DNA of 64,000 nt from Leptospira fainei serovar Hurstbridge str. BUT 6 (GCF_000306235.2 NZ_AKWZ02000010.1:124001-188000), one strand, 5' to 3'; shown: positions 9,327-18,394, counted from the stretch's first letter. Numbers and translations are program-made. Notes: a model not told the origin generated them from the letters alone.

Positions 9327-10514
9327 ATGGAAAAGAAAACAATCGTAATCGTCGGCGGAGGGTATGCCGGCATCATCGCTGCAAATCGTTTGGCCAGGAA
9401 AAATGCTTCCTCACGAATCATCCTTGTTACGGCAAATGATCTCTTTTTAGAAAAGATCAGAAATCATCAAGAAATCGCCGGAACAAAATCCAAGTCCTAT
9501 CCGATTCAAAACCTTCTCCATAAAAAAGTGGAACTCAGGGTCGGCATCGTGGACCGTATTATACCCTCCGAAAAGAAAATACGTTTTCTAGATAAGGAAG
9601 AACTCTCGTATGATTTTCTCGGATACACGGCGGGAATGAAGGCCTCAAAAATCGATGGGATGCCCGAGACGATATTATCGGTCGCGGATGAAAAGGATTG
9701 TCGAAAAATTAACTTAGCGCTTATGCAATCTTCCGACCGTAAGATTACGATCGTAGGCGGAGGATTAACCGGAATCGAAACCGCAACGGAATTGGCGGAA
9801 CGGTTTCCGAACGCAAAAATTACCTTAGTGGATTCCGGAGCAATCGGCAAAAATTTCAATTCGGAAGCGATCGGATATATGTTACGAGTTTTAATGCGCC
9901 TAGGAGTTACCGTTTTACAAAACAAACGAGCCGCAAAAATTTTGGGGGACTCGATTGTGACCGAAGACGGAGATACGATCCCTCATGATTATTGCCTACT
10001 CTCATCAGGATTAATCGCTTCCGAGTTAGGCAAAAAATCGGGACTCAGCGTAAATTCCATTAATCAAGTCTTAGTTGATAGTACGTTCCAATGCGGGAAT
10101 TATCCTTCGATATTAGGAGCGGGTGACGGAATAAAAGTAACGGGAAAAGAATATTCTCCATTAAGAATGTCTTGTGCAACCGCCTTACCGATGGGAATCT
10201 ACTTAGCGGAAAGGATCTCTTATTTGACGGGAAACTCCAGCAAGCTAGGCCAAAATCCATTTTCAATGGGGTATGTGATTCGCTGCGTAAGTCTAGGCAG
10301 GAAAGCGGGATTGATACAGTCCCTAAATCCGGACGACTCCCCGAGCGAAAAAATTTGGACCGGAAGAATCGGCGGGGTAATCAAAGAATTGATTTGCAAA
10401 TTTACGATCCTATCACTCAGGGCCGAGAAGTACTTCGACTTTTATGCTTGGCCCCAAGCCAAGAAAATCGAAATCTTAGACACGGGCAAAATGACAACGG
10501 CTACGGAAAGTTAA
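9327..10514 (+). CDS. FAD-dependent pyridine nucleotide oxidoreductase, NDH-2-like
   Basis: The 395-residue protein has two Rossmann motifs. The first is at the N-terminus (V-I-V-G-G-G-Y-A-G-I-I-A-A) for FAD, and the second is near residue 140 (I-T-I-V-G-G-G-L-T-G-I-E-T-A-T-E-L) for NAD(P)H. A later G-A-G-D-G segment binds the FAD ribityl chain. This layout fits type II NADH dehydrogenases and related disulfide-oxidoreductase-fold enzymes. No membrane segment is clear. The stop TAA touches the ATG of the sigma factor gene. Oxidoreductases are typical partners and targets of ECF41 sigma factors. The substrate is unknown. Confidence 0.85.
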   Translation: MEKKTIVIVGGGYAGIIAANRLARKNASSRIILVTANDLFLEKIRNHQEIAGTKSKSYPIQNLLHKKVELRVGIVDRIIPSEKKIRFLDKEELSYDFLGYTAGMKASKIDGMPETILSVADEKDCRKINLALMQSSDRKITIVGGGLTGIETATELAERFPNAKITLVDSGAIGKNFNSEAIGYMLRVLMRLGVTVLQNKRAAKILGDSIVTEDGDTIPHDYCLLSSGLIASELGKKSGLSVNSINQVLVDSTFQCGNYPSILGAGDGIKVTGKEYSPLRMSCATALPMGIYLAERISYLTGNSSKLGQNPFSMGYVIRCVSLGRKAGLIQSLNPDDSPSEKIWTGRIGGVIKELICKFTILSLRAEKYFDFYAWPQAKKIEILDTGKMTTATES

Positions 10515-11504
10515 ATGGATCGACTGAGTCAATTTCTCGAAAACAAAAGACTAGTCTTCGGCATCGCGTATCGAATGACTGGAAGCGTTGTCGAAGCCGA
10601 AGACATAGTCCAGGAAACGTTTCTTCGTTGGGAAAAATCCAGTAAGACGAATATAAGATCACCGAAGGCTTTTCTTTCCACCATCGCGACAAGGCTATCT
10701 TTAGATAGCCTTCGCAAGTCCAAGCGAAAACGGGAAACATACATAGGCCCGTGGCTGCCGGAACCTTTAGCGCCCACCGCATTTGATCAGGAAATTCAGA
10801 TAGATGAGGAAACGCTCGATTTGGCATTTCTACATATATTAGAAAAATTGAATCCTATCGAGCGCGCAACCTTCTTGCTACGGGAATCGTTCGATTTAGA
10901 CTATTCGGTCATTTCCAATGCCGTCGGGAAAAGCCCGGAAAATTGCCGACAGATTTTCAAGCGAGCGAAGGAAGCGTTAAAGTCGGATCGTAAACGTTTT
11001 TCAGCAGATCCGGAGACAAGAAGATTACATTTGAGGAATTTTCTGCTAGCTTCCTCAAAGAGCGACCCAAATCAACTCATTCCATTTTTAAAGGAAGAAA
11101 TCATAATGTGGTCGGACGGCGGCGGAAAAGTCAATGCGGCTCGAATACCTATCATCGGGCGAGAACGAGTCGCATCCGTCTTAAATAAAATTCGCAGTAA
11201 TCGGTTACGTAAGAATTTACATTTCTATTTCTCGTTCGTAAACGGAGCGGAGACCATAGTGGGTTATGATAATCGCAAACCGGTCTATCTACAAAACTTT
11301 ATCATCGAAGCGGAAGGAATATGGAGGATATATAGCGTACTGAATCCGGACAAACTAAACGCTTTTAAGGATAAGGAGAAACTTTTGAAGGAAGGTTCCT
11401 TAATTCCGATAGAATCGTTCTTATTGTTTCCAAATTCGCCGAAATCCTTACTTCCGAAATGGATCTCCCCCATCACTAAATTAGTTCGATGGGTTATTTT
11501 CTGA
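10515..11504 (+). CDS. sigJ: ECF41 (SigJ-type) sigma factor with fused SnoaL-like domain
   Basis: The 329-residue protein has region 2 (A-Y-R-M-T-G-S-x-x-E-A-E-D-I-V-Q-E-T-F-L, about 17-37), then Y-I-G-P-W-L-P-E-P-L and region 4 (L-x-P-I-E-R-A-x-F-L-L-R-E). A C-terminal SnoaL-like extension carries the two ECF41 signatures W199-S-D-G-G-G-K205 and N277-P-D-K-L281. In this group the fused domain replaces an anti-sigma factor and controls activity. About 48 extra residues follow NPDKL, which is longer than I expect. It is co-transcribed with the oxidoreductase and likely drives the promoter at 9280. Confidence 0.92.
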   Translation: MDRLSQFLENKRLVFGIAYRMTGSVVEAEDIVQETFLRWEKSSKTNIRSPKAFLSTIATRLSLDSLRKSKRKRETYIGPWLPEPLAPTAFDQEIQIDEETLDLAFLHILEKLNPIERATFLLRESFDLDYSVISNAVGKSPENCRQIFKRAKEALKSDRKRFSADPETRRLHLRNFLLASSKSDPNQLIPFLKEEIIMWSDGGGKVNAARIPIIGRERVASVLNKIRSNRLRKNLHFYFSFVNGAETIVGYDNRKPVYLQNFIIEAEGIWRIYSVLNPDKLNAFKDKEKLLKEGSLIPIESFLLFPNSPKSLLPKWISPITKLVRWVIF

Positions 11505-11637
11505 TTTTTCTTCCTTGCCGGATCGGAATTTAATTTCTCACTTTGCGTAAAATATCGTTAACATAAGATAATCGGGTTTATGGATTATGCGGTCGAAAGC
11601 ATTGACTATCCGCGGCAAACTGCTTTAGCATAAATGA

Positions 11638-12558
11638 ATGAAACAAAGGTTGATGATTATTTTTATGATAGGATTTACTCTATTTAGCGTTTTTTGCGGA
11701 GTGAACGAAACCGTAATGAATGCCAACTCTAACGCTCAGAATTCGAAGGAAGACAAACCGAGCGGCTTTTTCGAATCAAAATACGGTAAAGTTGCATACT
11801 GGATCAAAGGAAAAGGCAAAACGATCTTTCTTTTGCATTCCGCCGGCCACGACCACAGGGATTTCGATGCAATCATCCCCGCGCTTACTTCGAAGTATAG
11901 GGTAATATGTTTGGATTGGCCCGGGCACGGTGTTTCCTCCAATCCTAGTCCCCCCTCTTCCGCATCCGCATTATCGATCGCCGAAGTACTGCAGGAAGTA
12001 GCGATTCAGCTCGCTCCTGATGGCGCGGTTTTTCTTGGAAACTCGGTAGGCGGTTTTGCATCCTTAAAAATGGCCTTGGAAAAACCCGAATTAGTGAAGG
12101 GTTTAATTTTGGTGGACACGGGAGGTATGAATGCCCCCGATTTTAAAACGAGAACCTTCACGAATTTAAAGGGCACTGTTTGGTTTACCGGACTTTCCTG
12201 GACCGCATTTCCGAAATATTATCTGAAAATTCGGAATGATTACACGAATCAAATCTTGGAAAGAATTCGGGAAAAAGGGACCCAAGAAGGTGCAAAAGAA
12301 GTGAACGCGGCAATCTGGCGAAGCTTTCTTGCACCGGGACATGATTTACGGGAAAAAGTCCGGGAAATAAAACAGCCGACTTTAATCGTTTGGGGTGCGG
12401 AGGATCCGGTTTTAGAGCCGAGCTTGGGCAAAACTCTACATAGTGAGATAAAAAATTCCCAAGCAGTATTCTTGAAAACCGGACATGTTCCTTTTGCGGA
12501 AGATCCGGATGCCTTCCTACGGGTGACGATTCCGTTCTTGGATTCAATCAAGTATTAA
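11638..12558 (+). CDS. Alpha/beta hydrolase lipoprotein
   Basis: The 306-residue protein starts with a signal peptide and lipobox (F-S-V-F-Cys20), so it is probably an anchored periplasmic or surface enzyme. The hydrolase fold is clear: an oxyanion segment L-L-H-S-A-G-H-D, the nucleophile elbow G-N-S136-V-G-G, an acid in W-G-A-E-D-P-V, and the catalytic His in T-G-H-V-P-F-A-E-D-P. The region W-P-G-H-G-V-S is usual for the family. The substrate cannot be read from sequence. It stands alone between the sigma factor and a Crp-like gene. About 130 upstream bases hold no gene. Confidence 0.88.
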   Translation: MKQRLMIIFMIGFTLFSVFCGVNETVMNANSNAQNSKEDKPSGFFESKYGKVAYWIKGKGKTIFLLHSAGHDHRDFDAIIPALTSKYRVICLDWPGHGVSSNPSPPSSASALSIAEVLQEVAIQLAPDGAVFLGNSVGGFASLKMALEKPELVKGLILVDTGGMNAPDFKTRTFTNLKGTVWFTGLSWTAFPKYYLKIRNDYTNQILERIREKGTQEGAKEVNAAIWRSFLAPGHDLREKVREIKQPTLIVWGAEDPVLEPSLGKTLHSEIKNSQAVFLKTGHVPFAEDPDAFLRVTIPFLDSIKY

Positions 12559-12590
12559 TCCGAAACTTTTTGAGATTACAAAATAGGCAG

Positions 12591-12622
12591 ATAGGATGAC
12601 TCTTAGCTTAGAGTCGTCCTAT
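12591..12622. promoter_or_regulatory. 32-base near-perfect palindrome abutting the Crp-like start codon
   Basis: The arms ATAGGATGACTCT (12591-12603) and AGAGTCGTCCTAT (12610-12622) pair over 13 bases with one G-U. They surround a 6-base TAGCTT loop, and the right arm ends 1 base before the start ATG at 12624. It may be an operator for the regulator itself, a terminator for the upstream hydrolase, or an RNA hairpin controlling translation. There is no free ribosome site between it and the ATG; the only AGGA lies inside the left arm. Confidence 0.55.
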
Positions 12623-12623
12623 C

Positions 12624-13244
12624 ATGGAAGTTGATAAAATTAATCAGGATACTCCCGAATGGGATCGGATCTTCGAAGCCGTCCATAGGCTTTCCGGAAT
12701 TTCGAAGACAATTTGGAACCAAGCCGGACGACTTTATACCTTAAGAAAAATCGGATACGGTGATTTTTTTATCAAGCAAGGGAAAATCCCGACGGAATTT
12801 GCCTTCGTATTCTCCGGACAGCTTCGCGAATATTACGTAACCGAGAAAGGCGACGAGTATATTAAAAGTTTCTGTTTTCCCGGAGAATTTACCGGATCCT
12901 ATTTCGATTTGCTATCCGGCCATCCTTCCACATGCAATATCCGAGCGATATCCGATTGCGTATTGGGCGTGGCTAAGTTTTCCGATTACACCGCGCTCTA
13001 TGACAAAAACATAGCTTGGGAAAAATTAGGAAGGCGAACTGCAGAATTACTCTTTCTAAAGAAAGCGCGGCGAGAATACGAACTATTGACCCTTTCCGCC
13101 GAAGAAAGATATGAATCTCTAAAAAAGAATTATCCGGGAATCGAGGAGTTAGTACCTCAATACCATATCGCTTCGTATTTAGGAATCACTCCCGTCAGCT
13201 TGAGTCGAATCCGATCCAAATTATCCAAATCCGAAACGGGATAA
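12624..13244 (+). CDS. Crp/Fnr-family transcriptional regulator
   Basis: The 206-residue protein has a cyclic-nucleotide-binding-like beta roll (about residues 20-130; G-D-F-F-I-K-Q-G and F-V-F-S-G-Q-L-R-E-Y). A C-terminal helix-turn-helix is in H-I-A-S-Y-L-G-I-T-P-V-S-L-S-R-I-R. The pattern Y-P-G-I-E-E-L-V-P-Q-Y-H-I-A-S-Y-L-G-I resembles regulators annotated as Crp/Fnr in Bacteroidetes and spirochaetes. No FNR-type cysteine cluster is present, so oxygen sensing by an iron-sulfur cluster is unlikely. The ligand is unknown. The gene appears monocistronic, ending at a strong bidirectional terminator, and is preceded by a long palindrome. Confidence 0.9.
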   Translation: MEVDKINQDTPEWDRIFEAVHRLSGISKTIWNQAGRLYTLRKIGYGDFFIKQGKIPTEFAFVFSGQLREYYVTEKGDEYIKSFCFPGEFTGSYFDLLSGHPSTCNIRAISDCVLGVAKFSDYTALYDKNIAWEKLGRRTAELLFLKKARREYELLTLSAEERYESLKKNYPGIEELVPQYHIASYLGITPVSLSRIRSKLSKSETG

Positions 13245-13278
13245 AAAAACGCCGGAAGTTTTTCTTCCGGCGTTTTTC
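13243..13278. terminator. Bidirectional intrinsic terminator
   Basis: ACGCCGGAAG (13249-13258) pairs perfectly with CTTCCGGCGT (13264-13273) around a TTTTT loop. An A-run before and a T-run after give a working terminator on both strands. It separates the convergent Crp-like and acyl-CoA dehydrogenase genes. Confidence 0.92.
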
Positions 13279-13306
13279 CTTTCGTACGATTTTATTTCGT
13301 TACGAA

Positions 13307-14470
13307 TTATTTTGCGGATGCAGCCTCGCGAATCACGTATGCCGCAATCTCGTTCTTCTGGATCTGTGTGGTTCCTTCGAAGATACAGAGAATTTTTGCG
13401 TCCCTCATAAGTTTTTCAACGGGATATTCTTTCGTGTATCCGTATCCACCATAGATTTGAACGGCATCAATTGCAGCTTTCATTGCGGTTTCAGAGCAAT
13501 ACGCTTTTGCAATTGCGGAGTATTTCGGAAGACGAGGGTCCTCGGCGTCCGACATACGAGCAGACAAATAGCAGATTTGGCGAGCGGTTTCGACTCCGAT
13601 CGACATATCGGCCAACATATGCTGAACTGCTTGGAAACTGGAAATCTTGGATCCAAACTGTTCACGTTGACGTGCGTATTTAGAGGCATGATCCAAAGCT
13701 GCTTGCGCGACACCAACTCCCATTGCGGCGACGTATGGACGAGAAGCATTCAATGTTTGAAGAGCGTAAATAAACCCGAGGTTTTCTTTGCCGATCATAT
13801 TGACTTCTTCTACTGCGCAATCTTCGAAGATAATTTGGCGGGTATCCGATGCACGAATTCCTAGTTTATCTTCCTTTTTACCTACGATCAGCCCCGGAGT
13901 CTCACGTTTCACATAGAAACAGGAAACACCGCGGGTTCCTCGACCTTTATCGGTATAAGCGAATACTGTATAAGCACCTGCGCTTCCACCACCGGTAATC
14001 CATTGCTTAGTTCCGTTAATCACCCACTTATCGCCTTTCTTAACGGCAGTAGTGCTCATCCCTGGAACGTCGGAACCGGCGCCCGGTTCGGAAAGACAGA
14101 AAGATACTCCGTATTCCCCGTCGATTACCGGCTGAAGCCATTTTTTCTTCTGCTCATGGCTTGCACCTTTTAGAATCGGTAGGATCCCCAAACCGGTATA
14201 ACCGAAACAAAGGCTGATACCGAGACATCCCCGGGAAAGTTCTTCGGTTACAAGGCATTGTTCTACGGATCCGAGTCCCCAGCCGCCGTATTCTTCCGGG
14301 ATGGTAAGGCCATTCACACCAAGCTCGGTTCTCATTCTGTTGATAAGTTCTTCGGGGTGTTTATTCTCTTCGTCCCAGTGGATCGCTACTTCGTGGGTAA
14401 TCTCTTTTTTAACGAAATTGCGGATCGTATCTCTAATTTCGATCTGTTGCTCAGTCAGTTCCTGGTACAT
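13307..14470 (-). CDS. Acyl-CoA dehydrogenase
   Basis: The 387-residue flavoprotein oxidises acyl-CoA at the alpha-beta bond, feeding beta-oxidation or branched-chain degradation. It has the family segments C-L-S-E-P-G-A-G-S-D-V (FAD/substrate binding, about residues 129-139), K-x-W-I-T-G-G, R-x-Q-F-G, and Q-I-Y-G-G-Y-G-Y. The catalytic Glu is in I-F-E-G-T-T-Q-I-Q near the C-terminus, the position used by short/medium-chain enzymes. Substrate length cannot be decided. A palindrome about 165 bases upstream may be a regulator site. Confidence 0.95.
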   Translation of the reverse strand: MYQELTEQQIEIRDTIRNFVKKEITHEVAIHWDEENKHPEELINRMRTELGVNGLTIPEEYGGWGLGSVEQCLVTEELSRGCLGISLCFGYTGLGILPILKGASHEQKKKWLQPVIDGEYGVSFCLSEPGAGSDVPGMSTTAVKKGDKWVINGTKQWITGGGSAGAYTVFAYTDKGRGTRGVSCFYVKRETPGLIVGKKEDKLGIRASDTRQIIFEDCAVEEVNMIGKENLGFIYALQTLNASRPYVAAMGVGVAQAALDHASKYARQREQFGSKISSFQAVQHMLADMSIGVETARQICYLSARMSDAEDPRLPKYSAIAKAYCSETAMKAAIDAVQIYGGYGYTKEYPVEKLMRDAKILCIFEGTTQIQKNEIAAYVIREAASAK

Positions 14471-14633
14471 TCGGTTCCCTTCTTAAGAGAGTTTCTATTC
14501 CTAATTTTTGAGGATAGGCGATTAGATCAACTAAAACCTTTGCGAACGATCGCTCAAATCGCCTAGAATGGGACAGAATTCGAATAAAACTCGAATTTTT
14601 ATCGTATAAGAGCCTAGGATTCAATGATTTTAT

Positions 14634-14651
14634 ACAGAACGTTCGTTCTGT
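14634..14651. promoter_or_regulatory. Candidate operator upstream of acyl-CoA dehydrogenase
   Basis: ACAGAAC (14634-14640) and GTTCTGT (14645-14651) form an 18-base perfect inverted repeat with a GTTC centre. The size and geometry suit a TetR-family dimer such as fatty-acid regulators. It lies 164 bases upstream of the acyl-CoA dehydrogenase start, in a 268-base space without a convincing gene. Confidence 0.45.
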
Positions 14652-14738
14652 TCCGACCTTTATGTTCGGTAAAAGTCGCGACGAGATGGTGTACATTCAA
14701 ACAGAATCCGATTGATTTACGGATGGGCTCTAATCGAT

Positions 14739-15512
14739 TTACTCGAGTTCCTCGAACATGATTTTGAGAATATCGGCTTTCGGGACGGCCTTTTTTTCCA
14801 ATATCGTAACCGGAACGCGCAGCTCTAATTTCTTAAGTCTAGATTTTAAGTAGGTCTGACGGGAATTATCCTTCAACTCCATGACTATTTCCAAATCATT
14901 TTGAGTGATTGCTCTTCCTTCCACGATTGAACCGTCTTTAAAATGCGCCTTATCGACGACGGTTCCGGAAGGATCAAGAGCTGAAACTTCCAAAAAGATA
15001 GTTTCCGAATCGAAACCGACCACTTTCGCGAGAAAGGTCTCTCCGTTTCGTGGCTGAATTGTGACTTTGCCGGTCATAGCCATTCGGTGCATCTTTTGAT
15101 CTATACTTTCCTCTCGATCATTCCAATGGTTCACAAATAAATTCTCTTCGCAAAATTCCACGATGATCGTTCGTTTCGTAAGAGAGGTCAACCAGCCTAA
15201 CAGAATAGTTACGGTATAATCGTGCCAACGTGCCGCTTCGGTTACGCGAATCGTCTGGCCTAGAGGCGGCTCAGGAATCGGAGAGTTCAATGCCGGAATC
15301 AAACCGAAAAATATAGGAGACTTCCATGCTGGAATCAAGCCCCCAAGAAATGCCCAACGCGATTTAGTCGAATGGAGCTTGCATTGTACGGATGTCTCTG
15401 ACGCTAGGATAATTCGCTTTTCAGGATTAGAACTGATTCGTTTTTCTAATGTACAAGAATTTAGCCAAATCAACGAAGTGAGAAAAACAATCCAAATCGA
15501 TCTAACCCGCAT
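14739..15512 (-). CDS. Hypothetical lipoprotein
   Basis: The 257-residue product begins with a signal peptide and lipobox (L-I-W-L-N-S-Cys20), so it is probably an outer-membrane or periplasmic lipoprotein. The middle region contains a repeated proline-rich phrase around A-W-K-S-P-I-F-F-G-L-I-P-A-L-N-S-P-I. The C-terminal part (about 150-257) has a beta-rich pattern (G-K-V-T-I-Q-P-R-N-G-E-T-F-L-A-K-V-V-G-F-D) that could be a small barrel. I do not recognise the family. No partner gene is adjacent on the same strand. Confidence 0.7.
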   Translation of the reverse strand: MRVRSIWIVFLTSLIWLNSCTLEKRISSNPEKRIILASETSVQCKLHSTKSRWAFLGGLIPAWKSPIFFGLIPALNSPIPEPPLGQTIRVTEAARWHDYTVTILLGWLTSLTKRTIIVEFCEENLFVNHWNDREESIDQKMHRMAMTGKVTIQPRNGETFLAKVVGFDSETIFLEVSALDPSGTVVDKAHFKDGSIVEGRAITQNDLEIVMELKDNSRQTYLKSRLKKLELRVPVTILEKKAVPKADILKIMFEELE

Positions 15513-15919
15513 AGTATAGAATCACTTCTCTTAAATTTTAGTCTGGGGAAATTCGAGATCGATGGTTCCCTGTACGGTAAAAGGCTATTAACCATGCTTT
15601 GATTCACAAGCAAAAACTTTCCAATAGAGAAACGGAATCCGTTTATATTCGTTGGCTTTTGCCGATCGAAAAAATTAGAATCGCCAAACTGCTGATTGTT
15701 TCCTTTGCCTCAAAAATAGGCAAATGCGAATCATCCTTAAATTAGCTTCCTGTTTTCAAGAGCTCCGGTCTTTAAATTCTTGCTATTTTGCATATTTCAG
15801 GATGAACTGTAATTGGCCTAAGCGAAACGGCGAATTATAGCGATTCTGCCGTTCGAAATTCCCTGCGTTCTTATCGAATTGCAACATGATAGAGATTATG
15901 CGAAAAAGAAAGACCGACG
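15513..15919. other. Intergenic region, 407 bases, divergent promoters
   Basis: No gene is seen between two divergent lipoprotein genes. A perfect inverted repeat TTTGCCT (15704-15710) and AGGCAAA (15718-15724) with a CAAAAAT spacer is the only notable element. It could be an operator or a small hairpin. Confidence 0.4.
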
Positions 15920-17053
15920 ATGCACAAAACCTCTTCTCAATGCTTTAGATCGAGTATAAGAGCGGTTAAACTCCGGATAGTCTCGACAAGTTTCCTTATT
16001 CCAGTCTGTTTCTTCCTCTTCGAAGCTTGCTTCACCAATCCCATTTTTAAACCGCTGGTTTTTCCGACGGAAAACTCGAATAATTCATACCCTATGGGAT
16101 TCTTATTGAGCGCCTTACTGGGAAATAATAACCAGGCGACTCAGCCTACGGCAATCCCGAGTTCCCCGGTTTTGGACACAACCCCTCCCGTTCCGGGTGG
16201 AGCGGGAGTCATAACCGTAACACCTTCAGGCGTGTATTCAGCGTCGACGAAAGCTCAAGTGAATCTGTCTTGGACGGTCGGGACCGATAACGTTTCTCTT
16301 CCGGCAAATTTAACCTACCAGGCGTATTATTCGACCAGTAATAATATAACTACGTTATCGACGACTCTTGCCAACGGAACTCCCTTCGGTTCCGTTCAGA
16401 CGAACCTTTCCAATATCAACGTGAATCAATTATTCGGAAATACGGCTTATTACTTCAATGTTGTAATCGCCGACCCAGCGGGAAACCAAAGTGTTTACGT
16501 TTCTAATTCTTCGACGACTTTAACCGCCGCCTATTTGTTCGATTCTACTTCCAATAGTACGGGGAACGTGGCGTCACGTGCAAATGTAAACAATCTCTGC
16601 ACTGCTCGTCTCACCTCGATGAGCGCAAATACCTACCCCTGGAAAAATAATTGTTCTACTGTTGTCGCTTTTATTTCGCTTAGCGGTGTCGACACGATCG
16701 CAAACCTATTGGTTCCGGTTTCCGGGTCGGCAATTATTTTGGGAAGCCAAGGAATGATACTCGCTTCCAACAGCGGCGCGTTGATGGGCGGAACTATTCA
16801 AAACACGATTCGTAACGCAATTCCTGAATATAGCAGCGGCGCAGGTTGGTGGAGCTTTTCTACGGTCAATGGCGGATACGCCGCTGTGGACAGTTGTTCG
16901 AACGGCACCTCGAACTCCGCGGCCGTTTCGGGAAGAATCGGTTTTCCTGATATAACTTCCTCGAGCTGGCTGGACTATGCCATTAATGGGGAAGGTGCTC
17001 CAAGCGGAGCGACCTGTGATATTCAAAGAGCGATTTTCTGCCTTTGTTACTGA
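15920..17053 (+). CDS. Lipoprotein with fibronectin III-like domain and cysteine-containing C-terminal domain
   Basis: The 377-residue product has a signal peptide with a lipobox-like F-L-F-E-A-Cys37. A low-complexity linker is followed by D-T-T-P-P-V-P-G. A domain at about 105-200 resembles fibronectin type III (V-N-L-S-W-T-V-G-T-D-N, Y-Y-F-N-V-V-I-A-D-P-A-G-N). The last 170 residues contain several cysteines and end in F-C-L-C-Y, like the C-terminal domain found in many Leptospira surface lipoproteins (DUF1554-type; a tentative match). Export to the surface is likely; function is unknown. It has no operon partner. Confidence 0.75.
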   Translation: MHKTSSQCFRSSIRAVKLRIVSTSFLIPVCFFLFEACFTNPIFKPLVFPTENSNNSYPMGFLLSALLGNNNQATQPTAIPSSPVLDTTPPVPGGAGVITVTPSGVYSASTKAQVNLSWTVGTDNVSLPANLTYQAYYSTSNNITTLSTTLANGTPFGSVQTNLSNINVNQLFGNTAYYFNVVIADPAGNQSVYVSNSSTTLTAAYLFDSTSNSTGNVASRANVNNLCTARLTSMSANTYPWKNNCSTVVAFISLSGVDTIANLLVPVSGSAIILGSQGMILASNSGALMGGTIQNTIRNAIPEYSSGAGWWSFSTVNGGYAAVDSCSNGTSNSAAVSGRIGFPDITSSSWLDYAINGEGAPSGATCDIQRAIFCLCY

Positions 17054-17136
17054 CGCTTAACGAAAAATTCCGATTCATATCCGCTTCGACTTGATCAATG
17101 CAACCGGGAAGCCATGGATCCTTCCGATTTCTTAAC

Positions 17137-18309
17137 TTAGATTACTTTATCTTTTTTTAATTCTTCGATATCCGCGTCGGAATATCCCAACGTTTTCAGA
17201 ATTTCAGTATTATGCTGACCGTGTTCCGGCGGATCGGAACGATATGTAACTTTACTTTCCGAAAAAGGAAACGGCGAACCGAACTGAACATAATCCCCGT
17301 ATTCCGGATGTTTACGCTCAAGAATCATTCCTTTTTCAATAAGAACAGGATCCTTCGCGACTTCATCCATCGTCTTAACGGGAGTGAGACAAGAGTCCGG
17401 ATTTTCGAAAATCGGCTGCAAATCTTGTAATGTCTTCGAAGCGAAATATTCGGTTAATATTTGTTTCCAATCTCTAAAATGCGCCTCGTCCGCCGGAATC
17501 TTTTCCAAATGAGTGTCCAAGCCCGATTGGCGGAGAAACGTCTTAAAAAACATATCTTCCAATGCACCGAGAGCAACCCATCTTCCTTCCTTAGTTTTAT
17601 ACGTATTATAGTTCGGGAGCTTTCCCGAGAGAAGTTCGTTTCCTCCTTCAGGATCCTGTCCGGTTGCCGAATAAATTCCGCCATAAAGCGAAATAAATTG
17701 CAAGGAAGCTTCCATCATAGAGACCGCGATTTTTTGACCTCTCCCCGTTTTCTCTCGGTAATACAGAGCGGCGAGAATCGAAGAGAGCGCGGTAAGAGTT
17801 CCACCTCCGATATCGGCCAATTGAAAACCGGGAGCCTGAGGATTTTTTCCGGTCTGAGATAATACTCCCGATAGAGAAAGATAATTGAGATCATGACCGG
17901 CAAAATCCCGGTATTTTCCCGAATCGCCATAACCGTAAATCCCGCAGTAAATCAACCGAGGAAATCGATCCTTTAAATCCTCGTAACCGAGCCCCATCTT
18001 TGCCAGCCCGTCCGGTCTAAATCCTTCCAACAGAATATCAGCATCTTCCAGTAATTTGAACAAAATCTCCTTCGATTTCTCCCGCTTCAAATTGAGAGTG
18101 ATCGCTTTCTTATTTCGATTCAACATCAAGTATAAGGACGGCGCCCCGTTCGATTTCTTGAACATCACTCTGGTAGCATCCATCGCGCGCGGGTTTTCTA
18201 TTTTAATGACTTCGGCCCCCATATCCCCCAAATACATGGAGCAGAGAGGGCCTGGGAGAAGCAGACTGAGATCAACGACCTTAACGCCTGAAAGTGGACC
18301 TTTGTTCAT
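17137..18309 (-). CDS. CaiB/BaiF-type CoA-transferase (family III)
   Basis: Family III CoA-transferases move CoA between organic acids, often in branched or aromatic acid metabolism or as acyl-CoA racemases. Features are L-S-G-V-K-V-V-D-L-S near the start, G-A-E-V-I-K-I-E, L-N-L-K, and F-R-P-D-G-L-A-K-M-G-L-G-Y. The catalytic aspartate is in F-A-G-H-D-L-N-Y-L-S-L-S-G. The length is about 390 residues, as usual. I choose ATG 18309 because GGAG lies 9 bases before it; ATG 18324 is also open. It could be alpha-methylacyl-CoA racemase-like, but the substrate is not resolved. Confidence 0.9.
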   Translation of the reverse strand: MNKGPLSGVKVVDLSLLLPGPLCSMYLGDMGAEVIKIENPRAMDATRVMFKKSNGAPSLYLMLNRNKKAITLNLKREKSKEILFKLLEDADILLEGFRPDGLAKMGLGYEDLKDRFPRLIYCGIYGYGDSGKYRDFAGHDLNYLSLSGVLSQTGKNPQAPGFQLADIGGGTLTALSSILAALYYREKTGRGQKIAVSMMEASLQFISLYGGIYSATGQDPEGGNELLSGKLPNYNTYKTKEGRWVALGALEDMFFKTFLRQSGLDTHLEKIPADEAHFRDWKQILTEYFASKTLQDLQPIFENPDSCLTPVKTMDEVAKDPVLIEKGMILERKHPEYGDYVQFGSPFPFSESKVTYRSDPPEHGQHNTEILKTLGYSDADIEELKKDKVI

Positions 18310-18394
18310 TTTTACGGTCTCCATGATTTAACTCAGGCATTGTTTAGAATAAACTTCGCCCGTGAAAAGTCATTTTCAGGATCGAAATTTATTC

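Noticed and set aside
14451..14696. 81-codon minus-strand frame between acyl-CoA dehydrogenase and the lipoprotein
   Set aside because: It overlaps the dehydrogenase start and the palindrome at 14634; the composition is not coding-like.
15814..15836. AATTGGCCTAA plus nearby ACGGCG, also found near 37016
   Set aside because: The resemblance is short and imperfect; two copies are not enough to call a repeat.
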